DNA of 64,000 bases, taken from the NCBI RefSeq assembly GCF_008704535.1, contig NZ_CP023701.1:3846501-3910500 (forward strand). Reading direction: 5' to 3'. Origin of the DNA: Streptomyces subrutilus (GTDB lineage Bacteria; Actinomycetota; Actinomycetes; Streptomycetales; Streptomycetaceae). The position numbers were made by a program, and so were the translations under genes. How positions within the stretch are numbered: the stretch's first letter is position 1; each line of letters opens with the position of its first letter. Positions 58,191 to 64,000 of the stretch are shown piece by piece. Under the pieces are notes generated by a model. That model searched no databases. It saw only the letters and a list, made by a program, of their open reading frames with translations, and was not told where the DNA came from.

Positions 58191-58228
58191 ATCGCCCGGG
58201 CCGCGCCGCGCGTCGGCCGCCCGCGGTC

Positions 58229-59566
58229 CTAGCGGGTGGCCCCGGCGACCAGCCAGCGGCCCGAGCGGGCGCGGAGCTGGAGGGTGACCATCCGGACCAG
58301 CATCATCAGCGTCATGGCCCACCAGAGCGTCGTCAGGCCGCCGCCGAGCGAGGGGACGAGCAGGGCGACCGGGGTGAAGACGGCCAGCGTCAGCAGCATC
58401 GCCCAGGCCAGGTAGCGACCGTCGCCCGCTCCCATCAGCACCCCGTCGAGCACGAAGACGATGCCGGAGACGGGCTGGGAGACGGCCACCACCAGCAGGG
58501 CGGGCAGCAGCGCGTCCTCGACCGCCGGGTCGCCGGTGAACAGCGGGACGAACACGGGCCGGGCGGCGGCGACCAGCAGGCCGAGCACGAGGCCCGAGAC
58601 GATGCCCCACCGCACCATGCGGCGGCACACGGCCTTGGCGCCCTCGGTGTCCCCGGCGCCCAGGTAGCGGCCGATGATGGCCTGCCCCGCGATGGCGATG
58701 GCGTCCAGGGCGAAGGCGAGCAGGCTCCACAGGGAGAGCAGGATCTGGTGCGCCGCGATGTCGGCGTCGCCGAGCCGGGCGGCGACGGCGGTAGCGATCA
58801 TCAGGACGGCCCGCAGCGACAGGGTGCGCACGAGCAGCGGCGCCCCGGCCTGGGCGCAGGCCCGTATGCCCGTGGCGTCCGGGCGCAGGGAGGCGCCGTG
58901 CCGCCGGGCGCCCCGTACGACGACCACGAGGTAGACCGCGGCCATGGCGCACTGGGCGATGACGGTGCCCCATGCGGATCCGGCGATGCCGAGGCCCGCG
59001 CCGTACACCAGCGCCACGTTCAGGACGCCGTTCAGGGCGAAGCCCCCCACGGCGACGTAGAGCGGCGTACGGGTGTCCTGGAGGCCGCGCAGGACACCCG
59101 TGGAGGCCAGGACCACGAGCATGGCCGGGATGCCGAACGAGGAGATCCGCAGGTACGTGACGGCGTACGGGGCGACCGTGTCCGAGGCCCCGAAGAGGGA
59201 GACCAGCCAGGGAGCGGCGGGCAGCACCACCGCGATGACGAGGGCCCCGAGCAGGAGGGCGAGCCAGATGCCGTCCATGCCCTGGCGGATGGCCGCGCGC
59301 AGGTCGCCGGCGCCGACGCGGCGGGAGACGGCCGCGGTGGTGGCGTAGGCGAGGAAGACGAAGACGCTGACCGCGGTGGTGAGGAGGGCGGCGGCGATGC
59401 CCAGGCCGGCCAGCTGGGGGGTGCCGAGGTGCCCCACGATGGCGCTGTCGGCCATCACGAAGAGGGGCTCGGCGACGAGGGCGCCGAAGGCGGGAACGGC
59501 CAGAGCGAAGATCTCTCTGTCGTGTCGTCTCGGCGCGGCCTTCGGCGTGGCGGGGGCCTGTGTCAT
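58229..59566 (-). CDS. MATE family efflux transporter
   Basis: 445 aa, twelve helices in two homologous halves, with DinF/NorM-type patterns (PAFGALVAEPLFVMADSAIVGHLGTPQLAGLGIAAALLTT; ALDAIAIAGQAIIGRYLGAGD). Drug/cation antiporter, substrate unknown; DinF-like membership is likely. It converges on the ribosomal operon and three parS sites lie beyond its stop. The start is GTG 59566, and its 5' end faces the dnaB upstream region. Confidence 0.9.
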   Translation of the reverse strand: MTQAPATPKAAPRRHDREIFALAVPAFGALVAEPLFVMADSAIVGHLGTPQLAGLGIAAALLTTAVSVFVFLAYATTAAVSRRVGAGDLRAAIRQGMDGIWLALLLGALVIAVVLPAAPWLVSLFGASDTVAPYAVTYLRISSFGIPAMLVVLASTGVLRGLQDTRTPLYVAVGGFALNGVLNVALVYGAGLGIAGSAWGTVIAQCAMAAVYLVVVVRGARRHGASLRPDATGIRACAQAGAPLLVRTLSLRAVLMIATAVAARLGDADIAAHQILLSLWSLLAFALDAIAIAGQAIIGRYLGAGDTEGAKAVCRRMVRWGIVSGLVLGLLVAAARPVFVPLFTGDPAVEDALLPALLVVAVSQPVSGIVFVLDGVLMGAGDGRYLAWAMLLTLAVFTPVALLVPSLGGGLTTLWWAMTLMMLVRMVTLQLRARSGRWLVAGATR

Positions 59567-60000
59567 GCGCTCAATCTAATCTTCCACAGGTAATGGATGC
59601 AAGGCTCTTTGGAGCCTTACCGAGGCGCTGACTTGGGCGTTCTTCGCAACCCGTTGGAGGCGATCTTGAGACAGTGGCCAAGAATTTTCTCCCCCACAGG
59701 GGTCAACCCAAGAAACCCCAGGTCAGAGTGGGTAACGGGGTGGGCCGGGTGATTTTGTCCACAGCACTGTCCCCCGGTCCGTACACAGCTTCCGTGGAGT
59801 TACCCACAGCATTGGCGCCGTCGTCCACATCTCATCCACACAGCCTGTGGATAACAAGATTGGCTGACGCCGCTCGCGGCCCTACCGTGGTGCGTTGCCC
59901 GACTCGCCGAGAGCCGATTCGGGTGCCCCAAATGTCAGAGCCGTGTCGTAGAAAGAGTGACACGGCGAGGTCCGCGTTGCGGACGGGAGGAGGCGGCCCG
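59567..60000. other. MATE-dnaB spacer with DnaA-box cluster, 434 bp
   Basis: Between the divergent MATE and dnaB genes; holds both promoters and a cluster of five DnaA boxes (59755-59854). The reading frame of dnaB is open back to 59674 but has no ribosome site before 60001. No separate gene. Confidence 0.7.
59755..59854. promoter_or_regulatory. DnaA-box cluster upstream of dnaB
   Basis: TTGTCCACA (59755-59763, perfect), TTACCCACA (59800-59808), TCGTCCACA (59821-59829), TCATCCACA (59832-59840) and TGTGGATAA (59846-59854, perfect, reverse). Five boxes in 100 bp, density similar to oriC, 147-246 bp upstream of the dnaB start. Confidence 0.7.
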
Positions 60001-61485
60001 GTGAGCATCCCCGAGCCCATGGACGACCCTTGGGCCGACAGCGGTCCGGGGGACCGTCTGCCCACCCGTTCGCGCCGCGGTGGAGAAGGCCGCGGCCGCG
60101 GTGACGAGCAGCACGAGCGGGGCCGCGAGGGGGGCTCCTGGGACGGGGGCGGGGGCGGCGGCTTCGAGCGGGTCCCGCCGCAGGACCTCGACGCGGAGCA
60201 GTCGGTGCTCGGCGGCATGCTGCTGTCGAAGGACGCCATCGCCGACGTCGTGGAGGTCCTCAAGGGACACGACTTCTACCGGCCCTCCCACGAGACGATC
60301 TACCAGGCCATCCTCGACCTGTACGCCAAGGGCGAGCCGGCCGACCCGATCACCGTCGGCGCGGAGCTGACCCGGCGCGGCGAGATCGGCAAGGTCGGCG
60401 GGGCCTCGTACCTGCACACGCTGGTGCAGTCGGTGCCCACCGCGGCGAACGCCGAGTACTACGCGGAGATCGTCCACGAGAGGGCGGTCCTGCGCCGCCT
60501 GGTGGCCGCCGGTACGAAGATCACGCAGATGGGGTACGCGGCCGACGGCGACGTCGACGAGATCGTCAACAGCGCCCAGGCCGAGATCTACGCCGTCACC
60601 GAGCAGCGCACCTCCGAGGACTACCTGCCGCTGGGCGACATCATGGAAGGCGCCCTCGACGAGATCGAGGCCATCGGGTCGCGCAGCGGCCAGATGTCGG
60701 GCGTCCCGACCGGGTTCACCGACCTGGACTCGCTGACCAACGGCCTGCACCCCGGCCAGATGATCGTCATCGCGGCCCGTCCCGCCATGGGAAAGTCCAC
60801 GCTCGCGCTGGACTTCGCGCGGGCCTGCTCGATCAAGAGCAACCTGCCGAGCGTGATCTTCTCCCTGGAAATGGGTCGCAACGAGATCGCGATGCGCCTC
60901 CTCTCGGCGGAGGCGCGGGTGGCCCTGCACCACATGCGTTCGGGAACCATGACCGACGACGACTGGACCCGGCTGGCCCGCCGGATGCCCGACGTCTCGG
61001 CCGCCCCGCTGTACATCGACGACTCCCCCAACCTGTCGATGATGGAGATCCGGGCCAAGTGCCGCCGGCTCAAGCAGCGCAACGACCTCTCGCTCGTCGT
61101 CATCGACTACCTCCAGCTGATGCAGTCGGGCGGCTCGCGCCGTCCCGAGAGCCGCCAGCAGGAGGTCTCGGACATGTCGCGAAACCTCAAGCTGCTGGCG
61201 AAGGAGCTGGAGGTCCCCGTGATCGCGCTCTCCCAGCTGAACCGTGGTCCCGAACAGCGCACGGACAAGAAGCCGATGGTCTCCGACCTCCGTGAATCGG
61301 GCTCGATCGAGCAGGACGCCGACATGGTGATCCTGCTGCACCGCGAGGACGCCTACGAGAAGGAGTCCCCCCGGGCCGGCGAGGCCGACCTGATCGTGGC
61401 CAAGCATCGAAACGGCCCCACGGCGACGATCACCGTGGCCTTCCAGGGCCACTACTCCCGCTTCGTGGACATGGCCAACACGTAG
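60001..61485 (+). CDS. dnaB: Replicative DNA helicase DnaB
   Basis: 494 aa from GTG 60001 with GGGAGGAGG. An unusual disordered Gly/Arg-rich N-terminus (about 1-58), N-terminal helical domain (about 60-180, DLDAEQSVLGGMLLSKDAIADV), linker, and RecA-like domain with Walker A ARPAMGKST (259-267), Walker B LSLVVIDYLQLM, and arginine-finger region QLNRGPEQRTDKKPMVSDLRESGSIEQDADMVILLHR. No intein, unlike several actinobacterial dnaB genes. It fits loading by the DciA encoded at 20903. DnaA boxes lie upstream. Confidence 0.96.
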   Translation: MSIPEPMDDPWADSGPGDRLPTRSRRGGEGRGRGDEQHERGREGGSWDGGGGGGFERVPPQDLDAEQSVLGGMLLSKDAIADVVEVLKGHDFYRPSHETIYQAILDLYAKGEPADPITVGAELTRRGEIGKVGGASYLHTLVQSVPTAANAEYYAEIVHERAVLRRLVAAGTKITQMGYAADGDVDEIVNSAQAEIYAVTEQRTSEDYLPLGDIMEGALDEIEAIGSRSGQMSGVPTGFTDLDSLTNGLHPGQMIVIAARPAMGKSTLALDFARACSIKSNLPSVIFSLEMGRNEIAMRLLSAEARVALHHMRSGTMTDDDWTRLARRMPDVSAAPLYIDDSPNLSMMEIRAKCRRLKQRNDLSLVVIDYLQLMQSGGSRRPESRQQEVSDMSRNLKLLAKELEVPVIALSQLNRGPEQRTDKKPMVSDLRESGSIEQDADMVILLHREDAYEKESPRAGEADLIVAKHRNGPTATITVAFQGHYSRFVDMANT

Positions 61486-61494
61486 CATCCGATC

Positions 61495-62880
61495 ATGGAT
61501 GAGCTCATCGAGGACCGTGACCTTCTCCCCGCGACCCGGCGTGCGTTGAGCCACCGGGTGGCCGTGGCGCAGAGCGAAGGGCGGGCGCCGTCCGTGGTGG
61601 CCGCGGTCGCGCGGGGGAGCGGGATCGTCTGGGAGGGCGCCCGGACCTCCGTCGCCGGGCCCGGCCCGGACGGGAACGTGCAGTACCGGGTCGGGTCGAT
61701 CAGCAAGACGTTCACGGCCGTTCTGGTGATGCGGCTGCGCGACGAGGGGCTGCTCGACCTCTCCGATCCGTTGGAGAAGCACCTGCCCGGGACGGGCGTC
61801 GGCGAGGTGACCGTCGCCCAGCTGCTCTGCCACACCGGCGGGTTGGCCGCGGAGACGCCCGGTGCGTGGTGGGAGCGCACCCCCGGGTCGACGCGCCCCG
61901 AACTCGCGGACGTCCTGGGCGAGGACCCGTTCCGGCACGCGCCCGGCCGCCGGTACCACTACTCCAACCCCGGTTACACGCTGCTCGGTTCGCTCGTCGA
62001 GGCGCTGCGCGGGAAGCCGTGGGCGCAGGTGCTGCGGGCGGAGGTGTTGGAGCCGCTCGGTCTGGACCGCACGGGGGAGGTGCCCCGGGCGCCGCACGCG
62101 GACGGCTGGGCCGTGCATCCGTGGGCGGACGTGATGATGCCGGAACCGCTGGAGGACCTGGGCCTGATGGCCGCGGCCGGGCAGCTGTGGTCGACCACGA
62201 GGGACCTGGCACGGTTCGCCGGCTTCCTGCTGCGCGGTGACGAGCGGGTGCTGAGCGCCGCCACGGTACGGGAGATGCGCGCGGCGGCGTCGCCGCCGGA
62301 GCCCGGTGTCGCCGAGGCCGGATACGGCCTGGGCCTGCAGCTGGCGGTGCACGGCGGCCGCCGGCTCGCGGGGCACACCGGTTCGCTGCCGGGGTTCGTC
62401 GCGGCGCTCTGGATCAGCGAGGCGGACGACGTGGCGGCGGTGGTCCTGGCGAACTGCACCTCGGGTCTGCCCGTCGCGACCGTGGCCGCAGACCTGCTGG
62501 CGATCGTGGCCGAGGCCGAGCCGAGGTTCCCGGAGCCGTGGCGGCCGCTGCGGGAGGCCGATCCGGTGGCCTTGGAGCTGTGCGGGCCCTGGTACTGGGG
62601 CACTTCGGCCCAGGTGGTGCGACTGACGGCGGACGGGGCGCTGCAACTGGAACCGGTCGGCGCCACCGGGCGGGCGGCTCGCTTCCGCGCGGAGCCCGAT
62701 GGCAGCTGGCGCGGGCTGTCCGGCTACTACGCGGGGGAGACCTTGCGGGCGGTGCGCCGGGAGGACGGGTCGGTCAGCCACCTCGACCTCGGGTCCTTCG
62801 TCTTCACGCGGGAGCCCTACGACGCCGGGGCGCCGGTGCCCGGCGGGGTGGACCCGGGGGGCTGGCGCGGCATCGGCTGA
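61495..62880 (+). CDS. Serine hydrolase / beta-lactamase-family protein
   Basis: 461 aa. Class C beta-lactamase-like fold with Ser68-x-x-Lys71 (SISK), Tyr156-Ser157-Asn158 (YSN) and a C-terminal HTG (GHTGSLPG), the three catalytic motifs. No signal peptide is visible, so the enzyme seems cytoplasmic: an esterase or peptidase rather than a secreted beta-lactamase. A C-terminal extension (about 355-461) beyond the usual fold resembles the extra domain of D-aminopeptidase-type members. Only 9 bp after dnaB, so co-transcription with dnaB is possible. Confidence 0.87.
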   Translation: MDELIEDRDLLPATRRALSHRVAVAQSEGRAPSVVAAVARGSGIVWEGARTSVAGPGPDGNVQYRVGSISKTFTAVLVMRLRDEGLLDLSDPLEKHLPGTGVGEVTVAQLLCHTGGLAAETPGAWWERTPGSTRPELADVLGEDPFRHAPGRRYHYSNPGYTLLGSLVEALRGKPWAQVLRAEVLEPLGLDRTGEVPRAPHADGWAVHPWADVMMPEPLEDLGLMAAAGQLWSTTRDLARFAGFLLRGDERVLSAATVREMRAAASPPEPGVAEAGYGLGLQLAVHGGRRLAGHTGSLPGFVAALWISEADDVAAVVLANCTSGLPVATVAADLLAIVAEAEPRFPEPWRPLREADPVALELCGPWYWGTSAQVVRLTADGALQLEPVGATGRAARFRAEPDGSWRGLSGYYAGETLRAVRREDGSVSHLDLGSFVFTREPYDAGAPVPGGVDPGGWRGIG

Positions 62881-62925
62881 CGCGGCGGCCGGGCGCTCGG
62901 GGACCGGTGGCCGGGGCCGGAGCTC

Positions 62926-62952
62926 GGGCCGGGTGACGCGCCCGACCCGGCC
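62926..62952. terminator. Weak hairpin between serine hydrolase and winged-helix gene
   Basis: GGCCGGGT (62927-62934) pairs with ACCCGGCC (62945-62952), between converging genes. Short stem in GC-rich sequence, so low confidence. Confidence 0.35.
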
Positions 62953-62961
62953 TCGGACGGG

Positions 62962-64000
62962 TCAGGCGACGAGCTCGCGCTCCAGCGGGGTCCGGAAGCG
63001 CGGGGTGATCCTGGCCGCGCCCAGCCAGTCCGCCAGGCGGCCGGCCTCGTGGGCTATCGCCTCCTCGGCGGCGCGTCCGGGGCGGCCCAGCAGCCGCCAG
63101 ACGACCTCGCCGTCGGCGCGTTGGGCCCACCCGCCGACGATCTCGCCGTTCCACCAGACGGTGGGGCCGATGTTGCCGGCGTAGTCGAAGAGGGCGGGCC
63201 GGTGCGCGGGATCGAGGTGGAAGCTCCGGTCGGCCCAGCCCATCCCGCTGGGGTCGAGGCCGGGCAGCAGCGCCGCCCAGGGCTCGGGGGCGGGCTCGGG
63301 ACCGGTGTCACCGGGGCTCACCAGGGCGGTGGCGCCGTCCTCCAGCCGTACCGGGTCGGGCCCGACGGCGGCGAGGGCCGTGCGGACGTCGGTCAGGGTC
63401 CAGCCCGTCCACCACGCGAGGTCCGCTTCGGTGGCCGGGCCGTACGCCCGTAGCCAGCGCCCGGCGAGCTCCGCGCGGGCTTCCGCGGCGGGCAGGGCGG
63501 GCCAGGGCGCGGTGTGGACCCAGCGGTACTGGCTGGAGGTCCACGATCCGCGCGGGCGGTCCCGGCGGATGCGCCCATCCGCGGCCAGCAGTCGGATGAC
63601 CCGGGTGGCGATGCCGGTCCGCGCCTCGTACTTCTTGCCCCGGCCCAGAGTGATCTTCAGGCGGAGGGCGGGCACGGCGGCGGACAGCTGGCTGCCGGTG
63701 GCGGGGCCCGCGGTGTCCAGCGCGGCGAGGGCGGCCTCCTCGGCCCCGGCCAGCCAGTCGGCGTCCAGGCCCTGGCCGTCCTCTGCGAGGTGCTTGAGGA
63801 GGGTGCGCCGCTCCTTGGCCGCGATGGCGCGGGCCGTGGAGGCGTCGACGTACGGCGCCAGCGGGGCGGAGACCGCGAAGAGAGTGTTGCGCATGCTGAG
63901 CAGGCGGACCAGGCTGACGTCTTCGTAGAGCGCCCGTTCGATCACCTCGGGGCCGCCCTCGGTCAGCCGGGCCCGGGCGGAGAGGAAGACCGTCGAGGCG
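62962..64000 (-). CDS. Winged-helix DNA-binding domain protein, AlkZ-like (5' partial)
   Basis: The frame is open to the right edge, so the start lies outside; 346 residues are visible. Features match the HTH_42 / AlkZ DNA-glycosylase family: TVFLSARARL-like entry followed by ALYEDVSLVRLLSMRNTLFAV, repeated winged-helix segments (WLRAYGPATEADLAWWTGWTLTDVRTAL; WADRSFHL), and an Arg/Lys-rich segment ITLGRGKKYEARTGIATRVIRLL. AlkZ removes interstrand crosslinks; many relatives are untested. I do not assign a substrate. It converges on the serine hydrolase. Confidence 0.8.
   Translation of the reverse strand, partial: ASTVFLSARARLTEGGPEVIERALYEDVSLVRLLSMRNTLFAVSAPLAPYVDASTARAIAAKERRTLLKHLAEDGQGLDADWLAGAEEAALAALDTAGPATGSQLSAAVPALRLKITLGRGKKYEARTGIATRVIRLLAADGRIRRDRPRGSWTSSQYRWVHTAPWPALPAAEARAELAGRWLRAYGPATEADLAWWTGWTLTDVRTALAAVGPDPVRLEDGATALVSPGDTGPEPAPEPWAALLPGLDPSGMGWADRSFHLDPAHRPALFDYAGNIGPTVWWNGEIVGGWAQRADGEVVWRLLGRPGRAAEEAIAHEAGRLADWLGAARITPRFRTPLERELVA

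Noticed and set aside
45601..58200. Recurring short peptide FHVKH in several frames
   Set aside because: Simply the translation of parS (TTTCACGTGAAAC) in other frames, not a protein motif.
59674..60000. Extended dnaB N-terminus
   Set aside because: Composition changes at 60001, where a GGAGG site and GTG occur; the upstream part overlaps the DnaA-box cluster.
59935..62781. Long minus-strand frame of 948 codons
   Set aside because: Antisense to dnaB and the serine hydrolase; His/Arg/Gly-rich shadow.

Overview
The window is a high-GC actinobacterial replication-origin region, almost certainly Streptomyces or a close relative. I infer this from very GC-rich third codon positions, many GTG starts, a dnaN-dnaA intergenic region packed with DnaA boxes, repeated copies of the Streptomyces parS sequence GTTTCACGTGAAAC, gnd between recF and dnaN, and a FemX-type enzyme. 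From memory, gene order on both sides of oriC matches the M. tuberculosis oriC region (pknB-trpG-DUF881-crgA-ppiA-tRNAs-DUF3566-gyrA-gyrB on one side; rpmH-rnpA-yidD-yidC-jag-rsmG-parAB-trxAB-sigM-murJ on the other).

Left arm (1-24810). It opens with the 3' part of a PknB-type PASTA kinase. A minus-strand block follows with three class E sortases, a PabA/TrpG glutamine amidotransferase, a 58-aa membrane protein and a DUF881 protein. Next come crgA (septation), a rhomboid protease, a cyclophilin, a DUF5324 protein, a LysM protein, a degenerate SDR epimerase, tRNA-Ala(TGC), a HTH protein plus a second Ser/Thr kinase, a secreted membrane-anchored protein, a DLW-39 peptide, tRNA-Ile(GAT) and DUF3566. 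The replication block gyrA-gyrB-dciA-recF-gnd-dnaN runs on the minus strand.

Origin (24811-27808). oriC lies between dnaN and dnaA, with about 20 DnaA boxes in both orientations. dnaA reads toward oriC and has two DnaA boxes next to its promoter.

Right arm (27809-64000). rpmH-rnpA-yidD-yidC-jag-rsmG (ribosome, RNase P, membrane insertion), parA-parB (segregation) and a GNAT gene read rightward. Converging on them are trxA-trxB, an anti-sigma/ECF sigma pair, a separate MviN-associated pseudokinase, murJ and a DUF6049 protein. Then follow CCA tRNA nucleotidyltransferase, an MFS exporter, padR-ino1, a class A PBP and a GT87 membrane protein, an alanine-racemase-like gene and femX, the rpsF-ssb-rpsR-rplI operon, a MATE exporter, dnaB, a serine hydrolase and a partial winged-helix protein.

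The most striking non-coding features are 11 parS sites (10 perfect, all right of oriC; one variant to the left), several of them embedded in coding sequence or fused to transcription terminators, and two DnaA-box clusters outside oriC, one between crgA and the rhomboid gene and one upstream of dnaB. I saw no insertion sequence, prophage, CRISPR array or biosynthetic cluster. This is a conserved core region and its novelty is mostly in the site architecture.
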